DNA of 64,000 bases from positions 248,001-312,000 of the forward strand of contig NZ_BMNE01000006.1 in NCBI RefSeq assembly GCF_014646295.1, in the 5' to 3' direction. The notes beneath the pieces are model-generated. The model was not told the DNA's origin and searched no databases. It worked only from the letters and a program-made list of their open reading frames with translations. Positions 26,242-34,902 of the stretch are shown in pieces; position 1 is the first letter of the stretch, and every line of letters begins with the position of its first letter. The translations under genes and the position numbers were made by a program. This DNA comes from Nocardia rhizosphaerihabitans (lineage in GTDB: Bacteria; Actinomycetota; Actinomycetes; Mycobacteriales; Mycobacteriaceae).

Positions 26242-27150
26242 GTGAGTAAGTGGACTACAGCCGACATGCCCGACCTCACCGGCAGGGTCGCCGTGATCAC
26301 CGGAGCGAACACCGGTCTAGGTTTCGAGACCGCGACGGCACTGGCGGAACGAGGCGCCGAGGTCGTGCTCGCCTGTCGCGATCAGGGCAAGGCTCAGGCC
26401 GCTGCCGACCGCATCGGGTGCCGGGTGCCCGGCGCCGTGATCGATACCGTCGAACTCGATCTCGCTTCGCTCGCGTCGGTCCGCGTCGCGGCCGCGGCCA
26501 TCGGCGCTCGTCATGACCGCATCGATCTGCTGATCAACAACGCGGGTGTGACCGGGTTGCCCGGGACCACCGAGGACGGATTCGAGGTGCAATTCGGCGT
26601 CAACCACCTCGGGCACTTCGCTCTGACAGGTTTGCTGTTGGACCGCATCACGGCCGCCGATGCGGCGAGGGTGGTCACCGTCAGCAGTATCGGCCACCGG
26701 TTCGGCCGAATCGATCTCGATGATCCGGCCGCACCGATCGGAAACGCCTACGGAAAGTCGAAATTGGCGAACCTGCTGTTCACCTACGAGCTCGATCGCC
26801 GTCTCGCCGATACCTCGGCGGTGGCGTTGGCCGCTCATCCCGGTGGCGCGAGTACCGACGTCTTCCGCTACTCGCCGGCAGCGTTTCGATTGCCCAATCT
26901 GGCGATCGCCCGCCTTTTCGGCCGGACGCCCGCCATGGGCGCACTGCCGACGCTGCGCGCAGCCACCGACCCGAGCGCAGCGGGAAGCGAATATTACGGT
27001 CCTTCAGGGCTTTTCGAAATCCAAGGCTACCCGGAGCGGGTGCGATCGAGTTCGGACTCGCGTGACCGTCACCGGCAAGGGCGACTGTGGGAGGTCTCCG
27101 AGCGGCTGACCGGTGTGCAGTATCCGGCGCGAGCCCTGAAGGTCGATTGA
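26242..27150 (+). CDS. Short-chain dehydrogenase/reductase
   Basis: The product (302 residues) is a classical SDR with TGANTGLG (20-27) for cofactor binding, NNAG, a Ser in TVSSIGH, and Tyr170 and Lys174 in YGKSK. The length and the HPGGASTDVF block resemble the retinol-dehydrogenase/WW-oxidoreductase-like group that tends to use NADP(H). GTG at 26242 is chosen because TAGGAGA precedes it. It is divergent from a TetR gene and its promoter overlaps the double palindrome, so expression is likely ligand-inducible. The substrate is unknown; a hydrophobic alcohol or ketone would be typical. Confidence 0.9.
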   Translation: MSKWTTADMPDLTGRVAVITGANTGLGFETATALAERGAEVVLACRDQGKAQAAADRIGCRVPGAVIDTVELDLASLASVRVAAAAIGARHDRIDLLINNAGVTGLPGTTEDGFEVQFGVNHLGHFALTGLLLDRITAADAARVVTVSSIGHRFGRIDLDDPAAPIGNAYGKSKLANLLFTYELDRRLADTSAVALAAHPGGASTDVFRYSPAAFRLPNLAIARLFGRTPAMGALPTLRAATDPSAAGSEYYGPSGLFEIQGYPERVRSSSDSRDRHRQGRLWEVSERLTGVQYPARALKVD

Positions 27151-27391
27151 GTGGTACGTGCGGCCGGTGACCACCGCGCAGAGGTCGCCCATGGGGTGAT
27201 CGGGAAAGCCGAGTGAGCGAAGCATGGGAGCCTCACCCGATTCGTGTGAAGCGTGCGCGCCCCTTTCGGAGGAGGCTATTTCTGCAGTGGCCGGTGACGC
27301 GGGCCCGAGGCCGTGCGGTCGGCCGATCGTCCTCACGCCAGATTCTGCCGACGTCCGACATCGCCTAACCGGATTGAAGGGAACACAGAGA

Positions 27392-27535
27392 GATGAGCAT
27401 CGATCGCGACACCGTTCCGGCGCAGATCACCCCTGACCAGCGGATGCGCAAGGTCCTGGACGAGGCTGCCGCCATCGGCCAGGCGACCGCTCGGTTGTTG
27501 TTGTTCGATGCCCCCGAGCTCGACCGGGTGCGATA
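27392..27535 (+). CDS. 47-residue hypothetical protein upstream of antiporter
   Basis: A 47-codon frame from ATG to TAA encodes an acidic helical peptide (MSIDRDTVPAQITPDQRM to APELDRVR). GAGAG lies right before the start, and the antiporter GTG begins 12 bases after its stop, so translation is probably coupled. It has no membrane segment. It is too short for family recognition. It may be a regulatory upstream ORF or a small partner of the antiporter. Confidence 0.5.
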
Positions 27536-27547
27536 AGGACAGCGCGC

Positions 27548-28786
27548 GTGACGTGGGCATTACCGGCGATCGCCACGGTGTTGTTGATCTTCGCGTCGAT
27601 CTCGGGACGGGTCTCGGGTACACCGATCACCGCACCGATGATCTTCACCGCCGCGGGCCTGTTGCTCGGGGGCGTGTCGCTGGGGCTGATCGATGTGGAA
27701 GCCACCGCCGAGATCATCAAACTCCTCGCCGAGGTGACGTTGGCGATGGTGTTGTTTTCCGATGCCTCGCGGGTGGACCTGGCCGAGTTGCGTGCCGAGA
27801 TCTCTCTTCCCATGAGGCTTCTCGGAATCGGTTTGCCGTTGACTATCGCTGCGGGTTTCGCCGTAGCGGTGGTCGTGCTCGGTGATCTCGCTTGGCCAGA
27901 GGCGCTGCTGCTCGCGGTCATTCTGGCTCCTACCGACGCCGCGTTGGGACAGGCGGTGGTCACGCTACCGGTGCTGCCTGCGCGCGTGCGGCAAGGCTTG
28001 AATGTCGAAAGTGGTCTCAACGACGGAATCTGTGTGCCCCTGTTCTTGATCGTGTTGGCGATCGCACACGCCGAGTCCGGTGCGATCGGCGAGGGCGCCG
28101 CGGCCCGGCTGGTCTCCGAACAGATCGGGTACGGCGTCTTGGCAGGGCTTGTCGCCGGGGCGATCGCCGCCGCGATTCTGGTCACTGCGCAGCGTCGCCA
28201 CACCATCGACCCACTCTGGGCGCAGATCGTTCCCGTCGCGGCCGCCCTACTCGGCTACACCGTCGCCGTGCCACTGGGCGGGTCGGGGTTTATCGCGGCA
28301 TTCGTCGGTGGACTGACTTTCGGCACGATCCGCCGCCGCACCGCGAACGACAGCGACAACGCCGGCCTGCTCGACGAATCCGGCGACCTGTTCAACGCCG
28401 TCACCTTCATCGTCTTCGGCGCCGTGCTGCTCGGTCCGGCCCTCGGTCACCTGTCCTGGGCGGTACTGGGCTACGCGGTGCTGAGCCTCACCGTTGTCCG
28501 GATGGTCCCGGTCGCGCTGTCGATGATCGGCACCCACACCCGTGCCCCGACCATTGCCTTCGTCGGCTGGTTCGGACCCCGCGGGCTCGCCACGATCGTC
28601 TTCGTCATCCTTATCCTCGAAGAACACCAAGAACTGCCCCACGAAGATCTGCTCTTGACCACCGCGGTCGTGACGATCGGACTTTCGGTACTGGCTCATG
28701 GACTCAGTGCCGCACCCCTGGCCCAGCGTTACGCCGCCTGGGCCGGGCGCCATCCTCGAGCTGAGCAACACACGACCCGGCCGTGA
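27548..28786 (+). CDS. CPA1-type Na+/H+ (or K+/H+) antiporter
   Basis: The product has 412 residues and about 12 transmembrane helices. The ion-binding region is seen in ILAPTDAALGQAVV and GLNVESGLNDG, the NhaP/CPA1 signatures with Asp-Ala and ESxxNDG residues. A late GWFGPRGLATIVF helix also fits NhaP. It exchanges cytoplasmic Na+ or K+ for external H+ for pH and salt tolerance. There is no C-terminal regulatory domain. The GTG start follows a coupled 47-residue ORF, and a strong hairpin lies after the stop. Confidence 0.88.
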   Translation: MTWALPAIATVLLIFASISGRVSGTPITAPMIFTAAGLLLGGVSLGLIDVEATAEIIKLLAEVTLAMVLFSDASRVDLAELRAEISLPMRLLGIGLPLTIAAGFAVAVVVLGDLAWPEALLLAVILAPTDAALGQAVVTLPVLPARVRQGLNVESGLNDGICVPLFLIVLAIAHAESGAIGEGAAARLVSEQIGYGVLAGLVAGAIAAAILVTAQRRHTIDPLWAQIVPVAAALLGYTVAVPLGGSGFIAAFVGGLTFGTIRRRTANDSDNAGLLDESGDLFNAVTFIVFGAVLLGPALGHLSWAVLGYAVLSLTVVRMVPVALSMIGTHTRAPTIAFVGWFGPRGLATIVFVILILEEHQELPHEDLLLTTAVVTIGLSVLAHGLSAAPLAQRYAAWAGRHPRAEQHTTRP

Positions 28787-28793
28787 CGTGGCC

Positions 28794-28826
28794 CCGAATG
28801 CCCGGGTACTCGACCCGGGCATTCGG
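28794..28826. terminator. Bidirectional terminator hairpin
   Basis: A perfect 14-bp stem (CCGAATGCCCGGGT with ACCCGGGCATTCGG) and a 5-base loop lies between the convergent antiporter and DUF1269-like genes. There is no T-tract, as is common for actinobacterial terminators, and the symmetry would serve both strands. Confidence 0.7.
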
Positions 28827-28846
28827 CACGGTGCAGGAACCGTGCG

Positions 28847-29356
28847 CTACAGCCCCTTCAAAGCCTCCTGCAACACCCGATCGATCTCCTCGGGTGCGAC
28901 ACCGAGTTCTTCGGCGGTTTCCTTCTCTGCCCTGGTCACAGCCTTCTCGATGGCTTCTTTGACCTTGAGCTCCCCGATGACGACGAGGCCGGCCTGGCCG
29001 GGGTCGATGAAGTCGCCGAGTTCCTTGACCTTCGAACGCGATATGCCCCTGGCGAGGTGCCCGCCGACGCTTCCGACGACGCCGCCGACAGCTGCCGATG
29101 CGAGGACCGCAGGCGGGAAGATCACTCCTAGTACCGCGCCTGCTGCGATACCTCCCCACGCGCCGTGGCGAGTCGCCGTCTCGTCCTTGTTCTCGTGAAC
29201 CTTGCCTTTGGCATCTTTGGTGACCACGGCCGCGTCATAGGAGCCGACCAAGCCCTCGCCGTGCAGGTCCTTGACAACTTGGTAATCGTCGCGAGCCGCG
29301 GCCTCGTTCGGATATGTCGCGAGATAGACGAATGTTTCGTCGTCGGTCTTTGGCAT
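28847..29356 (-). CDS. DUF1269-like glycine-zipper protein
   Basis: The product (169 residues) has a soluble N-terminal region (TFVYLATYPNEAAARDDYQVVKDL) with a ferredoxin-like look, then a Gly/Ala-rich hydrophobic stretch at about 70-105 (GGIAAGAVLGVIFPPAVLAS) with a glycine-zipper pattern that may insert in membrane, and a charged helical tail. These fit DUF1269-type proteins of unknown function. GGAGG precedes the ATG. It is a single gene, convergent with the antiporter. Confidence 0.72.
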   Translation of the reverse strand: MPKTDDETFVYLATYPNEAAARDDYQVVKDLHGEGLVGSYDAAVVTKDAKGKVHENKDETATRHGAWGGIAAGAVLGVIFPPAVLASAAVGGVVGSVGGHLARGISRSKVKELGDFIDPGQAGLVVIGELKVKEAIEKAVTRAEKETAEELGVAPEEIDRVLQEALKGL

Positions 29357-29467
29357 AGGGTCCTCCGTTTCCGGTGTACGCGGTCGGTCGACCACAAACC
29401 AAGGCTTCCCCGCCGACGTCGGCCGGTCGTCACCCGTACGGTATGAGATCGCGAAACTGGTTCGCCA

Positions 29468-29515
29468 CGGTAGGGCACCGCGAGCGCGCCGTTCACGCGC
29501 GCGGCCGCCAGGACC
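29468..29515 (-). pseudogene. Decayed fragment of a DUF2332 gene
   Basis: These 48 bases match 25242-25289 inside the intact DUF2332 gene at about 44 of 48 positions; translated on the - strand they give VLAAARVNGALAVPYR versus VLAAARVNGAVAVSYR. They run directly into the second 46-bp repeat copy, whereas in the intact locus 230 bases lie between the two. This is therefore a duplicated DUF2332 5' end with an internal deletion, with no full frame left. Confidence 0.75.
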
Positions 29516-29557
29516 GGGAGTTGTCCACAGGCTCGACGTTGTCCACAGGTTCGTTTC
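29512..29557. repeat. 46-bp direct repeat, copy 2, with two TTGTCCACA 9-mers
   Basis: Identical to 25522-25567, 3990 bp away. The 9-mers start at 29521 and 29539. This copy lies 53 bp upstream of comEA, so it could also influence comEA transcription. Confidence 0.85.
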
Positions 29558-29610
29558 ATGCCCAGGTCGGCGGCGGTTTGCCGAGGCCGCGTCCTCGTAG
29601 CGTCGCTGCC

Positions 29611-30594
29611 ATGTCACGACACGAAGAGCACGAGCGGGTACGGCAACGGCTGGGCGGGCTGGCGGTACGCGAGAAGGTGGGGCCGGGCGGCATGCGCGGT
29701 GAGTCAGATCGCGGTGCCACCCCGGCAGGTCCCCGCGTCGATGGCGGCGCCGAGGGTCGCTGGGACGATGAAGAACTCACGCCGTCGGTAGGGGAGGTGC
29801 GTGCGCCGGGTTGGCTCGACGACGGCGCGCAACCCGGCGGCCTGCAACGGCTTGTGCCCGACCGGTTCCGTGGGGCGCGCCTCGATCCAGGACGCCGGGG
29901 TGCGCTGGTACTCGGCCTGGTGGGGCTGGTCGCCGTCGTGCTCACCGGCATCATGGTGGTGCGCGATCAGCCGGCCCAGCAGGCGGTGCCGCCGGTGCCG
30001 CTAGTGCGCGCGGAGAGCGTCGGTGTACGTGCCGAGCCGACCGCCACAGCCGCCGCGGTAGCAGGGACCGGACCGAGCGCGAGCACGGAAGTCGTGGTCA
30101 GCGTGGTGGGTCTGGTCGACCGGCCGGGCCTGCACCGTCTGCCCGGCGGCTCCCGCATCGCCGACGCCATCGAGATCGCGGGCGGCGCCCGAGACGGCGC
30201 GGACCTGGCCGGCCTGAACCTGGCGCAACGGCTGTCCGACGGCGATCAGCTCGTCGTCGGCGCGACCGGCCCCCAACCAGGTCCCCCACGCCTAGGCAGC
30301 ATAATGATCGGCGCCGCCGACACGGCCTCCGCTACCGCACCGACCGCGGCGAGCACCGCGGGCACGAACACCGCCACCGCCCCGAACGGCAAGGGCGGCA
30401 AGGCCCGCCTCAACCTGAACACCGCGACGGAAGCGGAGCTCGACGCGCTTCCCGGCGTCGGACCGGTCACCGCCACAGCGATCCTCGCCTGGCGCTCGAC
30501 AAATGGCCGATTCACCGACGTCGCCCAACTGGGCGAAGTAGACGGCATCGGCCCCGCCCGCCTCGCCCGCCTGCGCGACCTGGTGACGACATGA
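29611..30594 (+). CDS. comEA: ComEA-like DNA-binding protein
   Basis: The 327-residue protein has a long charged cytoplasmic N-terminus, one transmembrane helix at about 98-117, an SLBB domain at about 155-225 (VVSVVGLVDRPGLHRL), an Ala/Thr-rich linker, and a C-terminal helix-hairpin-helix pair (LNLNTATEAELDALPGVGPVTA and LGEVDGIGPARLARL) that binds double-stranded DNA. In competent bacteria ComEA passes DNA to the ComEC channel, and comEC is two genes downstream. Natural competence is not proven in this group. Its stop overlaps the start of the next ORF (ATGA). Confidence 0.92.
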   Translation: MSRHEEHERVRQRLGGLAVREKVGPGGMRGESDRGATPAGPRVDGGAEGRWDDEELTPSVGEVRAPGWLDDGAQPGGLQRLVPDRFRGARLDPGRRGALVLGLVGLVAVVLTGIMVVRDQPAQQAVPPVPLVRAESVGVRAEPTATAAAVAGTGPSASTEVVVSVVGLVDRPGLHRLPGGSRIADAIEIAGGARDGADLAGLNLAQRLSDGDQLVVGATGPQPGPPRLGSIMIGAADTASATAPTAASTAGTNTATAPNGKGGKARLNLNTATEAELDALPGVGPVTATAILAWRSTNGRFTDVAQLGEVDGIGPARLARLRDLVTT

Positions 30595-31136
30595 CTCCAC
30601 TGCCCGATCCGGCAGGAGACCGCGAAACCACCGGCTCCACCATAGATACCGGCCCGCCGGGCGATCGTCTGACGGTCAGCCACGCCACAACCTCGACACC
30701 CGACCTTGCGGCATCATCCGTAGACCGTGTCGCATCGACCGCGGACAGCCTCGTCGTACCCGCACTGGCGCACTCGACGTCGACCGCGGACCAGCTGGCG
30801 CTGATCGCGGACTGCGCCGTATCAGTCGAGGACCACTTTGTGCCGCCCCTCGAGTACGTGGCATCGAACCCAGCCCACGCGGGATCGACTGTCGACCATC
30901 TGGCATCGGCCGCAGGGGGAGTCCCGTCAACTGCGGACCACGTTGTGTCGGTCGCGGATCACGTGGTGTCGACCGGCGATCACGTGGCGTCGGCAGGTGA
31001 ATTTTCGCCCTGTTTTGCGGACTGTGTCGGACATTCGTGCAGCAGTGTGGAGTTCGGATGCCTCGGGGTGGGGTCGGTTCTCGGGCGGCGCGGGGTGGGC
31101 GGCGATGGTTCGGGCGTGAACCCGGCTTGCGAATGA
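30591..31136 (+). CDS. Heptad-repeat protein between comEA and comEC (unknown)
   Basis: A 181-residue frame begins at ATG overlapping the comEA stop and ends at TGA overlapping the comEC ATG; both junctions are ATGA. From about residue 38 to 130 it consists of thirteen units of seven residues with the pattern x-x-D-H-x-x-S, clearest in TADHVVS, VADHVVS and TGDHVAS, with one 8-residue unit. The DNA shows the same 21-bp period. The C-terminal 45 residues contain five Cys and several Gly. There is no signal peptide or membrane helix. I recognise no family. The double overlap argues for real translation; the alternative is a coupling-only spacer. Confidence 0.6.
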   Translation: MTPLPDPAGDRETTGSTIDTGPPGDRLTVSHATTSTPDLAASSVDRVASTADSLVVPALAHSTSTADQLALIADCAVSVEDHFVPPLEYVASNPAHAGSTVDHLASAAGGVPSTADHVVSVADHVVSTGDHVASAGEFSPCFADCVGHSCSSVEFGCLGVGSVLGRRGVGGDGSGVNPACE

Positions 31137-33715
31137 GGGCGGGGTCGCGTGACGAGGAGGTGGTGGAGGAGTCGGAGCGGCAGGTCCTCGATATGCGGCT
31201 GGTGCCTGCCGCACTGGGGTGCTGGGTGGCGACGATTGTCGCGGTGTCGCTCGGGTGGCTCGCGGGGTTGATGCTGGCGGTCGGTGCTGTGGTGGTGGCG
31301 ATCGGGTTGTGGGTTGTGTTGTTGTGGGCGATCGCGCACCAGCGGGAGCGGTGGCGAGTTGTCGCGGTGGCGGGGCTGGCGTCGATGCTGCTCGCGGCTG
31401 GTTTCGGGGCGGCGGGGGCGTGGCGTGAGCATCACGTGCAGACGCACCCGTTGCGGGAATCGTTCGGGCGGTCGGTGACGGTGCTGGCCGTTGTCACCGA
31501 TGACGCGAAACCGATGCGTGCCGGCGGGTTCGGTGGGCAGCGGCGGTGGATTGTCCATGCCGGGCTGCGCGAGTTCGGCGGCGGTGCGTCGACGATGCGG
31601 GCGGGTGGGGCGGTGGTCGTCCTCGCCGGTGGTGGCGAATGGGCGGACCTGTCGCCCGGGCAGATGATCCGGTTCCGCGCCCGCGTGAGCGAGCCGAATC
31701 GAGCGGACCTGACCGTGGCGACCCTGAACGCGGTAGCCGATCCGGAGCTCGTCGGCACCCTGCCGTGGTGGCAGCGGCTTGCCGCGGACGTCCGGGCGGA
31801 TCTCGTCGAGGCAGCAGGGCGAGCGCTCCCGCAAGCCGCGGCGGGCCTGCTACCGGCACTCGTTGTCGGCGACACCTCCGAACTGTCCGATGATGTTCGC
31901 GAAGCGTTCGAAATCGCAGGGCTGCAACACCTTTGTGTGGTTAGTGGTGCAAATTTCACGATCCTGCTGACTGCGTTGCTGGCACTTACCCGGCTGCTCA
32001 CGGCAGGTCCGCGTACCAGCGTCGTGGCCGCCGCCGGGGTGGTCGTCCTGTTCGTCGTCCTCGCCCGCCCCGACCCGAGTGTGCTGCGCGCGGCGGCGAT
32101 GGGCTCGGTAACGGTGCTCGCGCTGCTCACCGGCCGGCGTAAACAGGCGTTGCCCGCACTCGGTGCCGCGGTCATCGGATTGCTCGGTGTGGCACCGCAA
32201 TTGGCGGTGAGTGCCGGATTCGCGCTGTCGGTCCTGGCCACAGCCGGGCTGATCCTGCTCGCCCCGAGCTGGGCGGATTGGCTGCGGGCGCGCGGATGGT
32301 GGCGTGCGCCTGCGGAGATCGTCGCGGTGTCCGCGGGGGCCTTCGTCGTGACGCTGCCACTCATGGTCGCGCTGTCGGGGCGGGTGAGTCTGGTGGCGAT
32401 CATCGCGAATGCACTGGTCGCGCCGGTGGTCGGGCTCATCACGGTGATCGGGGCGGTGGGCGCGGTCCTCGCGTGCGTGTGGGACGACGCGGCGGTGTGG
32501 GTGCTGTGGTGCGCACGGCCACCGCTGTGGTGGTTGCTCTCGGTGGCCGACCGCACGGCCGCTGTTCCCGGTGCCACCGTCACGGTGCAGTCGGGCCTGA
32601 TCGGAGGGTTGATCGCAGCGGCGATCGTCGTCACCATCGTCGCGGCCTTGCGCTGGTCGAAGACCCGCCGGCTGCTCGCTGTCGGAGCCCTCGGCGTCTC
32701 CGTGGTACTCGTCCCGGTCCGGCTCTGGCAACCAGGATGGCCGCCTGCCGGCTGGGTACTGGCCATGTGCGACGTGGGCCAGGGGGACGGGCTCGCCCTC
32801 TCGGTCGGACCAGGCACCGCGGTGGTCATCGACGCGGGCCCCGACCCTCGCCCGATCCGCCGCTGCCTCGACCGGCTGCACATCACCCACATCCGGCTCC
32901 TGATACTCACCCACCCGCACGCCGACCACATCGACGGCCTGTCCGGCGCACTCCGCGGCCGCACCGTCGACGCCATAGCAACGGCCCCAGGCGAACTCCG
33001 TGGCGGCACCGTCGATGCCGTAGCCACGGCTCCCAGCGGGCTCGGTGGCGGCACCGTCGATGCCGCAGCCACAGCTCCCGGCGAGCTCCGTGGCGGCACC
33101 GCTGACGGCATCGCCGTGGCGCAGCGACATTCGCATGGACACGGGACCGATTTCGGCGGTGTCGAGCGGGTCGTCGAGATCGCGAAGTCTGCCCGGATCC
33201 CGCTGATGGAACTCCATGCGGGACACGTGCTGACCTTCGGCGCAGTGGAATTGGCGGTACTCGCACCGAGCCGTGAGGTTCCGTCCGTACTGGAGTTGGA
33301 CGAAGCCAACGATCGGTCCCTCGTGCTGAAGGCGCACACCGCAGTAGGCACGATCCTGTTCACCGGCGATATCGAGACCGCCGCACAGTCCCGAGTCCTG
33401 CGCGCCGACGACATCCGCGCCGACATCCTCAAGGTGCCGCATCACGGATCCCGCACCACCACACCGGAATTCCTCCGCGCGGTCCGGCCCCGCCTGGCCT
33501 TGATCAGTGCCGGAACCGACAATACGTTCGGCCATCCACACTCCACTATCACCGCCGCATTGGACACACTCGGCGCCACCATCGCCCGGACCGACCGTCA
33601 CGGTGATGTCATCGTCCTCGGCACCAGCGCCGATCTACGGACGGTGACCTCCCGCCGCCAGACAGGCGCAGGTCCGCGAGGCTCGCCGAGTGGCACCAGC
33701 GCGCCGGCGCGGTGA
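31133..33715 (+). CDS. comEC: ComEC/Rec2 DNA-uptake channel
   Basis: The product has 860 residues: an N-terminal membrane region with a DUF4131-type soluble domain, the ComEC competence domain (VVSGANFTILLTALLAL), about ten helices in all, and a C-terminal metallo-beta-lactamase domain (MCDVGQGDGLALSVG; H594-x-H596-x-D598-H599). In competence it moves single-stranded DNA across the membrane, the beta-lactamase-like domain perhaps degrading the other strand. Right after the HxHxDH motif four 15-residue tandem repeats (32951-33130) are inserted. The ATG at 31133 overlaps the previous stop; starts at 31037 or 31058 are less likely. Confidence 0.9.
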   Translation: MRAGSRDEEVVEESERQVLDMRLVPAALGCWVATIVAVSLGWLAGLMLAVGAVVVAIGLWVVLLWAIAHQRERWRVVAVAGLASMLLAAGFGAAGAWREHHVQTHPLRESFGRSVTVLAVVTDDAKPMRAGGFGGQRRWIVHAGLREFGGGASTMRAGGAVVVLAGGGEWADLSPGQMIRFRARVSEPNRADLTVATLNAVADPELVGTLPWWQRLAADVRADLVEAAGRALPQAAAGLLPALVVGDTSELSDDVREAFEIAGLQHLCVVSGANFTILLTALLALTRLLTAGPRTSVVAAAGVVVLFVVLARPDPSVLRAAAMGSVTVLALLTGRRKQALPALGAAVIGLLGVAPQLAVSAGFALSVLATAGLILLAPSWADWLRARGWWRAPAEIVAVSAGAFVVTLPLMVALSGRVSLVAIIANALVAPVVGLITVIGAVGAVLACVWDDAAVWVLWCARPPLWWLLSVADRTAAVPGATVTVQSGLIGGLIAAAIVVTIVAALRWSKTRRLLAVGALGVSVVLVPVRLWQPGWPPAGWVLAMCDVGQGDGLALSVGPGTAVVIDAGPDPRPIRRCLDRLHITHIRLLILTHPHADHIDGLSGALRGRTVDAIATAPGELRGGTVDAVATAPSGLGGGTVDAAATAPGELRGGTADGIAVAQRHSHGHGTDFGGVERVVEIAKSARIPLMELHAGHVLTFGAVELAVLAPSREVPSVLELDEANDRSLVLKAHTAVGTILFTGDIETAAQSRVLRADDIRADILKVPHHGSRTTTPEFLRAVRPRLALISAGTDNTFGHPHSTITAALDTLGATIARTDRHGDVIVLGTSADLRTVTSRRQTGAGPRGSPSGTSAPAR
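32951..33130 (+). repeat. 45-bp x 4 tandem repeat within comEC
   Basis: Four units start at 32951, 32996, 33041 and 33086, each encoding a version of LRGGTVDAVATAPGE. The frame is preserved. The unit number could vary between strains, as with a minisatellite. Confidence 0.88.
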
Positions 33716-33790
33716 CCTCCCGCCGGGGGCCCTGCGGCGGTCCCCTACGACCGATGCACTGCGGGCGATCGGCCTGTCGGTGGCCGAACG

Positions 33791-33796
33791 TAGGAT
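33791..33796 (+). promoter_or_regulatory. -10 element of holA (leaderless)
   Basis: TAGGAT fits TANNNT and ends six bases before the holA GTG; there is no ribosome binding site. Confidence 0.4.
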
Positions 33797-33802
33797 CGCC
33801 TG

Positions 33803-34774
33803 GTGAGCGAACGCCCTGCCGCGGTACATCTGGTTCTCGGTGACGAGGAGCTGCTGGTCGAACGCGCCGTGGCGCAGGTGACCGGCCAGGTGCGGGCGGG
33901 TGCGCCCGATCCGGATTCGGTGCCGGTCGATCGGCTGCGTGCCGGTGACGCGAGTACCGCCGAACTGGCGGAGTTGCTGAGCCCGTCGCTGTTCGCCGAG
34001 GATCGTGTGATCGTGCTCGAGTCGGCGGCCGAGGCGGGTAAGGACGCGGTCGCCGTGATCACCGATGCCGCGGCCGACCCGCCCGCCGGCGTGGTGCTGA
34101 TGGTGTTGCACTCGGGCGGCGGCCGAGCCAAGGCGCTGGTGCCCGCGTTGCAGAAGCAGGGTGCGGTGGTCCATGAATGCGCCAAGCTCACCAAGGCCTC
34201 CGAGCGGATGGAGTTCGTGCGCGGGGAGTTCCGGGCGGCCGGTGTTCGGGTGGCCGCCGATGTGGTGCAGGTGCTGATCGAGTCCGTCGGCTCGGAGCTG
34301 CGTGAACTCGCTGCCGCCTGTTCACAATTGGTCGCCGACACCGGCGGCAAGGTCGACGTGAACGCGGTGCGCCGCTACTACTCCGGCCGCGCCGAGGTCA
34401 CCGGCTTCGACGTCGCCGAACTGGCCGTCGCAGGCGATCGTCCCGCGGCGATGGAAGCCCTGCGCTGGGCTACCGACCGCGGTGTACCGCATGTCCTGCT
34501 GGCCGACGCCCTCGCCGACTCCGTCCACACGATCGCCCGCGTCGGTTCTGCGGGCCGCGGCGACCCGTTCAAGCTCGCCCAGCAGCTCGGCATGCCGCCG
34601 TGGAAGGTCAAGAAGGCCCAGGCTCAGTCCCGCGGCTGGAACCCCGCCACCATCGGCACCGCCCTCCAGGTGGTCGCCACCCTCAACGCCGACGTCAAGG
34701 GCGGCGCCGCCGACGCCACCTACGCCCTCGAACACGCCCTCTCCCGCATCCTCGACCTCCGCGCCGCAGGCTGA
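33803..34774 (+). CDS. holA: DNA polymerase III delta subunit
   Basis: The product (323 residues) fits HolA of actinomycetes: an N-terminal RecA-like fold without a Walker A (VHLVLGDEELLVERAV), the FAEDRVIVLE beta strand, and a C-terminal collar helix bundle (PWKVKKAQAQSRGW). The delta subunit opens the beta clamp within the clamp loader. The gene follows comEC by 87 bp as in mycobacteria but has its own leaderless-type promoter, so it need not depend on the com unit. Confidence 0.93.
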   Translation: MSERPAAVHLVLGDEELLVERAVAQVTGQVRAGAPDPDSVPVDRLRAGDASTAELAELLSPSLFAEDRVIVLESAAEAGKDAVAVITDAAADPPAGVVLMVLHSGGGRAKALVPALQKQGAVVHECAKLTKASERMEFVRGEFRAAGVRVAADVVQVLIESVGSELRELAAACSQLVADTGGKVDVNAVRRYYSGRAEVTGFDVAELAVAGDRPAAMEALRWATDRGVPHVLLADALADSVHTIARVGSAGRGDPFKLAQQLGMPPWKVKKAQAQSRGWNPATIGTALQVVATLNADVKGGAADATYALEHALSRILDLRAAG

Positions 34775-34902
34775 ACCCCGACATCGGGCGCCGCGCCTGA
34801 CCCCCGAACTCCTCTGGCGGCGACGACACGCCGGGCCGCCGAACAATCGGGACCGAATCGCGATGTCTGCCCGCTCTCAGAGCTGGCACAGTTGATCATG
34901 AC

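Noticed and set aside
27004..27336. 110-codon - strand frame overlapping the SDR 3' end
   Set aside because: No ribosome binding site or family similarity, and it overlaps the C-terminus of a well-supported SDR gene. A short block (LGFPDHPMGDLC) looked protein-like but was not convincing.
27151..27391. Riboswitch upstream of the antiporter unit
   Set aside because: I could not match the stretch to the cyclic-di-AMP or any other riboswitch core by eye.
14321..29557. A replication origin based on the DnaA-like boxes
   Set aside because: Only pairs of boxes are present, without an AT-rich unwinding element, dnaA/dnaN genes or a dense box cluster.
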